DNA from: Hyphomicrobiales bacterium
Lineage (GTDB): Bacteria > Pseudomonadota > Alphaproteobacteria > Rhodobacterales > Rhodobacteraceae
Assembly: GCA_003558415.1 (NCBI GenBank)
Contig: PWLT01000159.1
Location: 1-5,879, forward strand
Length of the DNA: 5,879 nt
Reading direction: 5' to 3'
Made by a program: the position numbers and the translations under genes. Below, in pieces: positions 1 to 5,221 of this stretch (positions are counted from its first letter, which is position 1; each line of letters begins with the position of its first letter). The notes beneath the pieces were generated by a model. The model did not search any database, had not been told where the DNA came from, and saw nothing but the letters and a program-made list of their open reading frames with translations.

Positions 1-908
1 AAGAGCGGGCTGTCGGACTGATCCCCTTCGATCAGCGGCAGCGGCCGGGCATTGGGGTCGAAATCGGGCAGCGACACCATGCTGACGATCTCGCCCGAAT
101 GCGCATCCATAAGGATCGCGGAGCCCCCCTTGGCGTTGAGCAGCCGGATGCCGCCGTCGAGAACATCGCGCACCGTCGCCTGCACGGTCGAATCGAGCGC
201 AAGCCGCAGCGGCGTCGTCCCGTTGGCAGGGTCGCGCAGAACGTCGTCGAAGACCCGCTCGATCCCGGCCACGCCGATCACCTCGGCGGCGCGCACATCC
301 TCGCGCCCGAAGCCCGCGCCGCCCAGCACATGCGCGGCGTGCCGGCCATTGGGATAGAGCCGCATCTCGCGCGGGCCGAAAAGCAGCCCCGGCTCGCCGA
401 TATTGTGTACCTGCTGGATCTGCTCGGGCGACAGGCGGCGCTTGAGCCAGAGGAACTTGCGCCCCGGCGTGGTGAAGCGGCGATGCAGCGCCTCGGCGTC
501 CATGTCGGGAAAGATCTCGGCCAGGGCTTGGGCGGCGCGCTCGGGGTCGATCATCAGCGGCGGCTGCGCGTAGAGCGAATGCGTCACCAGATTGGTCGCC
601 AGCAGCCTCCCGCGCCGGTCGACGATATCGGCGCGGTTGGCGGTGATCGCCTCGTCCTGGCCGGCGGCGACGCGCGGCTCGCGCGGCTGGCTCACCGCCT
701 CCAGCCCCATGCGCGCGCCCACCAGCGCGAACCCCGCCAGAAAGCACAGCGCCAGCACCAGAAGCCGCCCCTCGGCGCGCTGTCGTGCCCGGTCGCGAAC
801 CTGTTCGCGGCGCAGCCGCAGGTTCTCGCGCTCGATCGCGTCGGGATTCTCGCCGCGCGCGCGGGCATCGAGGATATGGGCGAGCGGGCGCAGGGGGCGG
901 CGGATCAT
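1..908 (-). CDS. ftsI: FtsI / PBP3, septal peptidoglycan transpeptidase (5' part, C-terminus off window)
   Basis: This is the septum-specific class B penicillin-binding protein that cross-links peptidoglycan at the division site with FtsW and FtsQLB. The first 302 codons are present. They encode a basic cytoplasmic tail (1-47), one membrane anchor (about 48-67, LLVLALCFLAGFALVGA) and then the periplasmic PBP dimer/pedestal domain. Recognisable class B motifs are RADIVDRRGRLLA (92-104), RLYPNG (183-188), GVAGIERVFDD (212-222), ALDSTVQ (237-243) and the approach to the transpeptidase domain, GGSAILMDAHSGEIVSMVSLPDFDPN split at 261-270 and 271-286. The catalytic SxxK, SxN and KTG boxes lie beyond the window edge, so activity cannot be judged here. 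The ATG at 906-908 overlaps the ftsL stop as ATGA, indicating coupled translation. The N-terminal tail is longer than in E. coli, which I believe is usual for alphaproteobacteria. Confidence 0.95.
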   Translation of the reverse strand, partial: MIRRPLRPLAHILDARARGENPDAIERENLRLRREQVRDRARQRAEGRLLVLALCFLAGFALVGARMGLEAVSQPREPRVAAGQDEAITANRADIVDRRGRLLATNLVTHSLYAQPPLMIDPERAAQALAEIFPDMDAEALHRRFTTPGRKFLWLKRRLSPEQIQQVHNIGEPGLLFGPREMRLYPNGRHAAHVLGGAGFGREDVRAAEVIGVAGIERVFDDVLRDPANGTTPLRLALDSTVQATVRDVLDGGIRLLNAKGGSAILMDAHSGEIVSMVSLPDFDPNARPLPLIEGDQSDSPL

Positions 909-1255
909 TCTGCGGCCTCGTCATGGGTGCCGATGACGTCGATGGGGCGCGAAAGCGCCGGCAAGGGCTTGGGCGGATAGGCGATCTGCTCGACGCGGCC
1001 GAAATGCTCGCCGCCGAAGGCGACGAGTTCGAGCCGGTCGAAATTGAGCTCGACCAGTTCGCGCAGCCTTTGCGGGCGATTGAGATACGCCCATTCGGCG
1101 CGCTGCACGTCGAGCGCCTCGCGCAGCGCGCTGATCTCGCGTTGCAGGCTGCGCAGCTCGGCCTCCGACTGCTGGGTCAGGTGCGTCTCGCGATAGGCCC
1201 AGAAGGCCAGGCCGATCACCACGAGGAGGGTCAGAACATAGGCAAATCCGCGCAT
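905..1255 (-). CDS. ftsL: FtsL, small bitopic divisome protein
   Basis: This 116-aa single-pass membrane protein would form the FtsQLB complex that activates FtsWI at the septum. It has almost no cytoplasmic tail: MRG is followed directly by a hydrophobic segment (about 4-21, FAYVLTLLVVIGLAFWAY). A charged heptad-like stretch (about 27-56) is predicted to form the coiled coil with FtsB. Next comes a conserved-looking EWAYLNRPQRLRELV segment (54-68), typical of alphaproteobacterial FtsL. The C-terminal tail is proline-rich and low in similarity. FtsL is poorly conserved in sequence; the call rests on topology, length, that motif and its fixed place between rsmH and ftsI. Its ATG overlaps the rsmH stop (TGATG), and a GGAG (1267-1270) lies 11 nt upstream inside rsmH. 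Confidence 0.93.
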   Translation of the reverse strand: MRGFAYVLTLLVVIGLAFWAYRETHLTQQSEAELRSLQREISALREALDVQRAEWAYLNRPQRLRELVELNFDRLELVAFGGEHFGRVEQIAYPPKPLPALSRPIDVIGTHDEAAE

Positions 1256-2253
1256 CAGCGTTGCATCTCCGATGGGGGGCGGGGCAGTCCGAGGCTGTCG
1301 CGATCGACCGGGCCTGCGGGCGCGTCGAGCCGTGTTGCCACGCGCAGCCGCGCCGAGCGCGCGCGCGGGTTGCGGGCGATCTCTTCATCGTCGGGCGTAA
1401 TCGCCCGGCGCGTGTCGAGGCGAAAGCGCGCCGTTTGCGCCTCGGGCTCGGGGGCGAAGCGGCTGGGGCCGGGCAGGTTGCCCGAGCGTTGCCGCAGGAA
1501 CCACTTGACGATGCGATCCTCGAGCGAATGAAAGGTAACCACGGCCAGCCGCCCGCCCGGTTTCAGGGCACGCTCGGCCGCCTCCAGCCCGTCGACCAGT
1601 GCTCCGAGCTCGTCATTGACCGCGATGCGCAGCGCCTGAAAGCTGCGCGTTGCGGGGTGAATCTGCCCCGGCTTGGGGCCTGGCAGACAGGCGGCGACGA
1701 TCTCGGCGAGCTGCAATGTCCCGGTGATCGGCGCCTCGGCACGCGCGCGCAGGATGGCACGCGCGATACGGCGTGCGGCGCGCTCCTCGCCATAATGATA
1801 GAGGATATCGGCCAGATGCTGCTCGGAGGCCGTGTTGACCAGATCGGCCGCGCTTGGCCCCTGCCCGCTCATTCGCATGTCGAGCGGGCCGTCCTTTGCG
1901 AAGGAGAAGCCGCGCTCGGGCTGGTCAATCTGCATCGAGGAGACCCCGAGGTCGAGGACGACCCCGTCGAGCGGCTCGCCCGCCAGCCTGTCGAGATCGG
2001 CGAAATTGCCCTCCACCAGATGCAGGCGTTCGCCCCACCGCGCGGCCCATTCGCGCGCCGCGTTGAGTGCGCTCGGGTCGCGATCCACGCCGATAACGCG
2101 CTCGGCGCCGGCCTCCAGCAGCCCGCGCGCATAGCCGCCCGCGCCGAAGGTGCCGTCGAGCCACACGCCGCGCACCGGCGCCACCGCCTCAAGCAGCGGG
2201 CCCAGCAGGACGGGAACATGGGCTGGCGCTGCGCTGTCTTGCGCAGCCGGCAT
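1255..2253 (-). CDS. rsmH: RsmH (MraW), 16S rRNA C1402 N4-methyltransferase
   Basis: The 332-aa SAM-dependent enzyme N4-methylates C1402 of 16S rRNA in the ribosomal P site. Family motifs appear in order: HVPVLL (12-17), the SAM-binding loop [12 protein letters not shown] (33-44), GVDRDP (55-60), LDLGVSS (100-106), PERGFSF (112-118), GPLDMRM (122-128), [11 protein letters not shown] (154-164), [20 protein letters not shown] (196-215), [20 protein letters not shown] (231-250) and a C-terminal [10 protein letters not shown] (295-304). Length is normal for the family. The frame stays open upstream to 3042, but ATG 2253 is chosen because family similarity starts there, the mraZ stop overlaps it by one base (TGATG), and CAGGAG lies 8 nt upstream (2262-2267). 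It lies between mraZ and ftsL as in most dcw clusters. Confidence 0.97.
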   Translation of the reverse strand: MPAAQDSAAPAHVPVLLGPLLEAVAPVRGVWLDGTFGAGGYARGLLEAGAERVIGVDRDPSALNAAREWAARWGERLHLVEGNFADLDRLAGEPLDGVVLDLGVSSMQIDQPERGFSFAKDGPLDMRMSGQGPSAADLVNTASEQHLADILYHYGEERAARRIARAILRARAEAPITGTLQLAEIVAACLPGPKPGQIHPATRSFQALRIAVNDELGALVDGLEAAERALKPGGRLAVVTFHSLEDRIVKWFLRQRSGNLPGPSRFAPEPEAQTARFRLDTRRAITPDDEEIARNPRARSARLRVATRLDAPAGPVDRDSLGLPRPPSEMQR

Positions 2254-2759
2254 CACCGCGGCTCCTGATTGCCGGGCAAGAGCGAGAGCGGGTCGAAATC
2301 TTCCGGGAACTCTTCCAGCCAGGCTTCGGTCCGGGCGACCTCTTCGGCCTCGTAGGTCTCGGGCTTCCAGATATGGAAGCGGTCGCCCGAGGCGATGAAG
2401 AACGCCTCGCCCGCCAGCCCGATCTTCTCGCGCAGTTTCTGTGGCAGGACGATGCGGCCATCCTCGTCCACCTGGGTGGGGTGCGATTGGCCGTGGAACA
2501 GCCGCTCGAGCATCTTGCGCTCCATCGATCCGCGCGGCAGCGCGTCGATCTGGCGGTCGATGTCGTCGATCGCCTCGATGGTGTAGCACTCCAGATACTT
2601 GCGGCGGTGATCGCCATAGACGATCACCAGATTGGGGCGCTGGCCCTCGGACCAATCCGGGTCGGCGGCCTCGACCACGCGGCGAAACAGGGCCGGGATC
2701 GACACCCTGCCCTTGCTGTCCACCTTCTGGTGGAATTCGCCCCTGAACCTGCGCGCCAC
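2253..2759 (-). CDS. mraZ: MraZ, dcw-cluster transcriptional regulator (GTG start)
   Basis: This 168-aa DNA-binding protein of the AbrB/SpoVT fold is the first gene of the dcw operon, and its relatives regulate their own operon by binding repeats near the promoter. The two signature swapped-hairpin repeats are visible: [14 protein letters not shown] (14-27) and [14 protein letters not shown] (98-111). Slightly longer than E. coli MraZ, it has extra residues between the repeats (about 46-75) and an acidic C-terminus (about 137-157). The start is GTG at 2757-2759. No ATG occurs in frame before the upstream stop at 2793-2795, and AAGGAG (2770-2775) lies 10 nt before it. The GTG start and the long structured leader suggest that expression is held low or metered at several levels. 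The stop overlaps the rsmH start. Confidence 0.96.
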   Translation of the reverse strand: MARRFRGEFHQKVDSKGRVSIPALFRRVVEAADPDWSEGQRPNLVIVYGDHRRKYLECYTIEAIDDIDRQIDALPRGSMERKMLERLFHGQSHPTQVDEDGRIVLPQKLREKIGLAGEAFFIASGDRFHIWKPETYEAEEVARTEAWLEEFPEDFDPLSLLPGNQEPR

Positions 2760-2769
2760 TGCCCTGCGG

Positions 2770-2775
2770 CTCCTT
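2770..2775 (-). promoter_or_regulatory. Shine-Dalgarno that fixes the mraZ GTG start
   Basis: AAGGAG on the minus strand, 10 nt upstream of GTG 2759. It is the only good ribosome-binding site in the short stretch between the in-frame stop (2793-2795) and the conserved MraZ N-terminus, so it decides the non-ATG start. Confidence 0.7.
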
Positions 2776-2812
2776 GCCCGTTTCGGCCCCCGTCATCCGT
2801 TCCGCCCCCGCG

Positions 2813-2854
2813 AAAAGAAAACGACGGATCGGGCTGCTGCCACTGCCCGATCCG
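2813..2854 (-). terminator. Rho-independent terminator/attenuator inside the dcw leader
   Basis: Perfect 10-bp inverted repeat: CGGATCGGGC at 2825-2834 and its complement at 2845-2854, with a 10-nt loop. On the minus strand it is followed by TCG and then the T-rich tract TTTTCTTTT (2821-2813). This is the form of an intrinsic terminator, but it lies 54 nt before the mraZ GTG rather than after a gene. It should end a fraction of transcripts as a short leader RNA and let the rest read into mraZ-rsmH-ftsL-ftsI. The T tract is interrupted by one C, which fits partial termination. Confidence 0.75.
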
Positions 2855-2950
2855 CCGCCCTCGCCCCATCTCTGGGTTGTCCGACTGCGCACGCCACCTG
2901 GGGGGATGTCTGCTCGCCTGCGCGCCGGATCTCTTCGTTTCGATGAAAGC

Positions 2951-2984
2951 GGGTGCCTGTATGAAACCTGACTTGGGTGCCTGT
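2951..2984. repeat. Direct repeat GGGTGCCTGT, two copies, 24-bp period
   Basis: Exact 10-bp copies at 2951-2960 and 2975-2984 (plus-strand reading) lie inside the dcw leader, just downstream of the candidate promoter. Both contain a GGGT core, reminiscent of the GGG-containing boxes bound by MraZ proteins, but the spacing is 24 bp rather than the roughly 10 bp seen in E. coli. They may be operator half-sites or RNA elements. Confidence 0.45.
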
Positions 2985-3026
2985 GTTCGGGGTCTTGGTC
3001 GCCCCTCTTCTGCCCGTCCCATCGTG

Positions 3027-3057
3027 CTATTAGGGATGGCATGGCACTTCATGGTAA
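3027..3057 (-). promoter_or_regulatory. Candidate promoter of the UpsM/dcw transcript
   Basis: On the minus strand TTACCA (3057-3052) is followed after 17 nt by CCTAAT (3034-3029), overlapping TAATAG (3032-3027). Each hexamer matches the sigma-70 consensus at four of six positions at best, so sequence alone is weak support. It is favoured because the start site it predicts, near 3020, gives a leader and a terminated RNA of the lengths known for R. sphaeroides. Confidence 0.35.
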
Positions 3058-3298
3058 TCAATAAAAAACTGACCCGAACCGCCAAGCCTCACAGCCGGAT
3101 GCTGTTATGTCACACCGATAGCGAGGCCGTGATCGACGAACATTTTGGAAGGTATGGTGAATTTATGAAATTCCCACACTATATATGGTGCCTCTCTGCG
3201 GCATCATAAATTCCCGCGATTTCCCGGAAAAAATTGACATTCGATCCGTCAATGATCGCTTTCGGACCGGATCAAGGCGCAGAATCCCCGCAAATTCA
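3058..3298. other. Non-coding, locally AT-rich spacer between mrp and the dcw promoter
   Basis: I find no gene here. The stretch from about 3135 to 3240 is far richer in A+T than the rest of the window. It holds the inverted repeat GAATTT-ATG-AAATTC (3159-3173), a second AAATTCCC copy (3208-3215), TATATAT (3179-3185) and the inverted repeat ATTGAC-N9-GTCAAT (3233-3253). On the minus strand TATGAT (3208-3203) resembles a -10 element but has no good -35. Together with the dcw leader this makes a gene-free stretch of 624 bp (2760-3383). Confidence 0.6.
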
Positions 3299-3333
3299 CC
3301 GAATCACGCCGCGGTGTACGGCGCGTGATTCGG
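3299..3333 (-). terminator. Inverted repeat after mrp, probable transcript end
   Basis: Perfect 11-bp arms, CCGAATCACGC (3299-3309) and GCGTGATTCGG (3323-3333), lie about 50 nt past the mrp stop. A short inner CCG/CGG pairing can extend the stem. Downstream on the minus strand there is only TGAATTT, not a true T run, so this may act as a 3'-end stabiliser or a weak or Rho-assisted terminator. It could instead be an operator; both arms contain a GANTC site. Confidence 0.45.
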
Positions 3334-3383
3334 TCGTGATGAGGTGGATTCCATGAATTCCCGGAAGGGTCGGCGAGACCGGC

Positions 3384-4469
3384 TCAGGCCACGCCGCCGG
3401 CCACCAGCCGCTGCGCGAGCCGGGCATAGGCCTTGGCCTCGGGGCCATCGCCCGCGGCGACGGGCGTGCCGGAATCGCCGGCCAGGCGCACATTGATGCT
3501 CAGCGGCAACTCGCCAAGGAAGGGAAGACCCAGCTTTTCGGCCTCGGCCCGCACGCCTCCCTCACCGAACAGATGCGCCTCATGCCCGCAATTGGGGCAG
3601 ATATAAGTGGACATGTTCTCGATCAGCCCGAGCACCGGCGTCTCCAGCGTCTGAAAGGCCGCCAGCGCCTTGCGCGCATCGAGCAGCGCGACATCCTGCG
3701 GAGTCGAAACCACGATCGCACCCGTGAGCTCGGTGCGCTGGCACAGGGTGAGCTGCACATCTCCGGTGCCCGGAGGCATGTCCACGATCAGCACGTCCAA
3801 CTCGCCCCATCGCACCTGTGTGAGCAGCTGCTGCAACGCGCCCATCAGCATCGGCCCGCGCCAGATCACCGGTTTGTTCTCATCCAGCATGAAACCGATC
3901 GACATCAGCGTCACGCCATGCGCCTCAAGCGGCAGAATGATCTTGCCGTCGGGCGATGCGGGGCGGCGATTCACCCCCATCATACGCGGTTGCGAGGGGC
4001 CGTAGATATCCGCGTCGAGCAGCCCCACCCGCCGCCCCTGCCGGGCCAGCGCCACCGCAAGATTGGCCGCCACCGTCGATTTGCCGACCCCGCCCTTGCC
4101 GGAGGCCACGGCGATGATGCGATCAACGCCCGTCACCTTTTGCTTGCCGCTCGCCTTGTCGGGGTGGCGGCCGATCTTGAGGCTGGGTGCCTCCTGCGGG
4201 CTGGCCGCGGGTTTCGCCGCAGGGCCGTGTGCGGTCATCATGACCTGGGCCTTGCGCACCCCCTCCAGCGCGGCGACCGCCGCCTCGGCCGCATCGCGCA
4301 CCGCGCCCATGCGTTGGGCCTGTTCGGGCGATTCCGCCTCGATCACGAAGCGCACACTGTCCTCCTGGACTTCGAGCGCGCGCACCATGTCGCGCGACAC
4401 CAGCGTGCCCCCGTCGGGAAGCTCGATCCGCTCCAGCGCCTCCAGCACAGCCTCACGCGTGACGCTCAT
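3384..4469 (-). CDS. mrp: Mrp/ApbC family P-loop ATPase, Fe-S cluster carrier
   Basis: This 361-aa cytoplasmic protein of the Mrp/NBP35 family is thought to bind a [4Fe-4S] cluster between two subunits and pass it to apo-proteins in an ATP-dependent way. An N-terminal MIP18/DUF59-like domain spans about 4-80, followed by a low-complexity Ala/Pro/Lys linker (81-112). The ATPase domain has a deviant Walker A SGKGGVGKST (123-132), LDADIYGPSQP (151-161), MPPGTGDVQLTL (231-242), STPQDVALLDARKA (255-268), and the cluster-ligating CPNC (291-294) inside ENMSTYICPNCGHE. The DUF59 part lacks the usual DPE motif (IELPDGG instead). ATG 4469 is chosen over an extension open to 4601 because CAGGAG lies 6 nt upstream (4476-4481) and homology begins at VTREAVLEAL. 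It is transcribed toward, but 360 bp away from, the dcw leader. Confidence 0.96.
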   Translation of the reverse strand: MSVTREAVLEALERIELPDGGTLVSRDMVRALEVQEDSVRFVIEAESPEQAQRMGAVRDAAEAAVAALEGVRKAQVMMTAHGPAAKPAASPQEAPSLKIGRHPDKASGKQKVTGVDRIIAVASGKGGVGKSTVAANLAVALARQGRRVGLLDADIYGPSQPRMMGVNRRPASPDGKIILPLEAHGVTLMSIGFMLDENKPVIWRGPMLMGALQQLLTQVRWGELDVLIVDMPPGTGDVQLTLCQRTELTGAIVVSTPQDVALLDARKALAAFQTLETPVLGLIENMSTYICPNCGHEAHLFGEGGVRAEAEKLGLPFLGELPLSINVRLAGDSGTPVAAGDGPEAKAYARLAQRLVAGGVA

Positions 4470-4632
4470 CTTGTTCTCCTGTTCGTATCCGGCCCACTTG
4501 CGCGCAATCTCGGCCCTTACTGCGCATGCGGCAAGGGCAAGGCTGAAAGATCGCCCGGCGCGCCGGGTTTTCGCGCTGCCCATTGCGCGGGCAAAAAGCA
4601 TGAATTGAAAGCAGAAATTGACGCTACGTCGC

Positions 4633-4649
4633 CATGCAGATGCTGCATG
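4633..4649. promoter_or_regulatory. Palindrome CATGCAG-ATG-CTGCATG in the mrp/DUF1127 divergent region
   Basis: Perfect 7-bp arms around a 3-bp centre, the size and symmetry of a dimeric regulator operator. It lies 164 bp upstream of mrp and 116 bp upstream of the DUF1127 gene, where it could affect either. On the minus strand it sits between CTTGAG (4667-4662) and CATCTG (4643-4638), which loosely resembles a heat-shock sigma (RpoH) promoter directed at mrp. I recognise no specific regulator. The whole 295-bp divergent region (4470-4764) has no gene. Confidence 0.4.
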
Positions 4650-4671
4650 ACAGCATTGCGCTCAAGCGGGA

Positions 4672-4699
4672 TTGTGCAGGCGCAGAAAGGGGCTAAGTT
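4672..4699 (+). promoter_or_regulatory. Weak candidate promoter for the DUF1127-sRNA operon
   Basis: TTGTGC (4672-4677) is followed after 16 nt by TAAGTT (4694-4699), about 65 nt before the DUF1127 start. Both are poor sigma-70 matches. In R. sphaeroides the equivalent operon is reported to be driven by RpoHI/RpoHII (recalled), so an alternative-sigma promoter in this region is expected, but I cannot place it firmly from sequence. Confidence 0.22.
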
Positions 4700-4764
4700 G
4701 GGTATCAACGAAGCGCCGCAGACGACCGGGCGCAAGAAACCGACAGACGGAAAGAGCAAGAACA

Positions 4765-5001
4765 ATGACCTTCTACAATGAAACCCGCAACGCAGGCATC
4801 GGCCTTCGCACAGCGCTTGCCGCAACGGTCGGCAGCGTTATCTCCTTCTTCGCCGGCATCGCCGACTCGATGCGCCGGTATCAGACCTTTACTCAGACCT
4901 ATGACGAACTCAACAGGCTCTCGCAGCGCGAACTCGACGATCTGGGCATCGACCGCTCCATGATCACCCGCGTCGCGATGGACGCCGCGTACAAGGACTG
5001 A
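4765..5001 (+). CDS. DUF1127 small protein, CcaF1-like probable RNA-binding sRNA-maturation factor
   Basis: This 78-aa basic protein has a hydrophobic/amphipathic N-terminal half (about 12-34, IGLRTALAATVGSVISFFAG) and the DUF1127 core at about 36-72: SMRRYQTFTQTYDELNRLS then QRELDDLGIDRSMI. Arg-rich helix plus L-x-x-L-S-x-x-E-L-x-D-[LI]-G-I is the family signature. In R. sphaeroides the DUF1127 protein CcaF1, encoded just upstream of CCUCCUCCC-motif sRNAs, has been reported to bind RNA and influence sRNA maturation (recalled). The same arrangement here, with the array starting 10 nt after the stop, makes this the likely counterpart. ATG 4765 has a GGAAAG 10 nt upstream (4749-4754). The frame is open further upstream with only non-ATG starts, which I reject because that stretch lacks a matching Shine-Dalgarno and family similarity. 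The function is by analogy. Confidence 0.9.
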   Translation: MTFYNETRNAGIGLRTALAATVGSVISFFAGIADSMRRYQTFTQTYDELNRLSQRELDDLGIDRSMITRVAMDAAYKD

Positions 5002-5010
5002 ATTGGGTTC

Positions 5011-5083
5011 AGGAAACCCTCCCTCCTCCCTGGGTTTTCTGCCTTCGGCGGTGGCGCGTATCCTCCTCCCGCGCGTCACCGCC
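5011..5083 (+). ncRNA. CCUCCUCCC-motif (Cuckoo/CcsR-type) sRNA, unit 1
   Basis: Two hairpins. The first pairs AGGAAACCC (5011-5019) with GGGTTTTCT (5032-5040), with one G-U, around a 12-nt loop holding CCTCCTCCC at 5022-5030. The second pairs GGCGGTGGCGCG (5047-5058) with CGCGTCACCGCC (5072-5083), with one G-U, around a 13-nt loop holding CCTCCTCCC at 5062-5070. CCUCCU resembles the anti-Shine-Dalgarno end of 16S rRNA, so the loops could occupy ribosome-binding sites of target mRNAs or bind purine-rich mRNA segments. Mature sRNAs are expected by cleavage of the operon transcript in the linkers; exact ends are not visible. The first stem starts only 10 nt after the DUF1127 stop. Confidence 0.82.
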
Positions 5084-5122
5084 ACTGGACACGGAGCCAA
5101 ACGGCTCCAGATGAGATGCGAA

Positions 5123-5192
5123 GGGCTTCCTCCTCCCTGAGGCCCAACGCTGACCCGAACCGGCGCCCTCCTCCTCCCTGGCGTCCGGTTCG
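5123..5192 (+). ncRNA. CCUCCUCCC-motif (Cuckoo/CcsR-type) sRNA, unit 2
   Basis: Second tandem unit. Hairpin one pairs GGGCTTC (5123-5129) with GAGGCCC (5139-5145), with one G-U; the motif at 5129-5137 starts at the last stem base. Hairpin two pairs CGAACCGG-CGCC (5156-5167) with GGCG-CCGGTTCG (5180-5192, one bulged T at 5184) around CTCCTCCTCCCT, with the motif at 5170-5178. The motifs sit 107-108 nt after their counterparts in unit 1, yet the stems share no sequence with them. Structure is conserved and sequence is not, which is strong evidence for a functional RNA. A small separate hairpin (GGAGCC/GGCTCC, 5093-5108) fills the linker before it. Confidence 0.82.
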
Positions 5193-5221
5193 AATTCGGG
5201 GCCATGTGCCTCGGAGCGACA

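Larger units (their letters stand above)
2813..3020 (-). ncRNA. upsM: UpsM-like leader sRNA upstream of mraZ
   Basis: In Rhodobacter sphaeroides an abundant sRNA of about 200 nt, UpsM, is made from the unusually long 5' leader of the dcw cluster by partial termination before mraZ (recalled literature, not searched). Here the geometry is the same. A plausible -10 at 3027-3034 puts the 5' end near 3020, the terminator at 2813-2854 puts the 3' end near 2813, and the product is about 208 nt with a mraZ leader of about 260 nt. A GGGG/CCCC hairpin near the 5' end (2989-2992 with 3002-3005) and two copies of GGGTGCCTGT (plus-strand reading; 2951-2960 and 2975-2984) lie inside it. No convincing reading frame lies in the segment. 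The 5' end is inferred, with several bases of uncertainty; the 3' end is well supported. Confidence 0.62.

Noticed and set aside
99..980. Plus-strand open frame of 293 codons across ftsI/ftsL
   Set aside because: Shadow of the ftsI and ftsL frames, with Arg/Ala/Gln-rich sequence and no recognisable domain. The minus strand encodes clear FtsI and FtsL motifs.
3005..3020. Pairing between the purine-rich 5' end of the UpsM-like RNA and the CCUCCUCCC loops
   Set aside because: Only about 4-5 contiguous pairs can form, and the order of G and A does not match GGGAGGAGG, so a direct interaction is not supported by sequence.
2254..3042. N-terminal extension of rsmH across mraZ in the same frame
   Set aside because: RsmH similarity begins at ATG 2253. 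The extension would overlap the whole of mraZ out of frame and contains no domain.
2373..3209. Plus-strand open frame spanning mraZ and the dcw leader
   Set aside because: Antisense to mraZ in its first half, then low-complexity translation of a leader that is better explained as UpsM-like RNA. No ribosome-binding site or family motif.
3234..3262. Consensus-like TTGACA (3234-3239) as a plus-strand promoter
   Set aside because: No acceptable -10 element lies 16-18 nt downstream and no plus-strand gene follows. The hexamer is better read as one arm of ATTGAC-N9-GTCAAT.
4554..4567. Palindrome CCCGGCGCGCCGGG followed by TTTT on the plus strand, terminator-like
   Set aside because: It would terminate plus-strand transcription where no upstream plus-strand gene exists, and a stem of 5 bp around CGCG arises easily in GC-rich DNA. 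It could shape the mrp leader, but nothing supports that.
3573..4781. Long open frame on the plus strand (about 400 codons) antisense to mrp
   Set aside because: It mirrors the mrp frame in GC-rich DNA, has a His/Arg-rich composition without any family motif and runs through the divergent promoter region. mrp has full motif support on the other strand.
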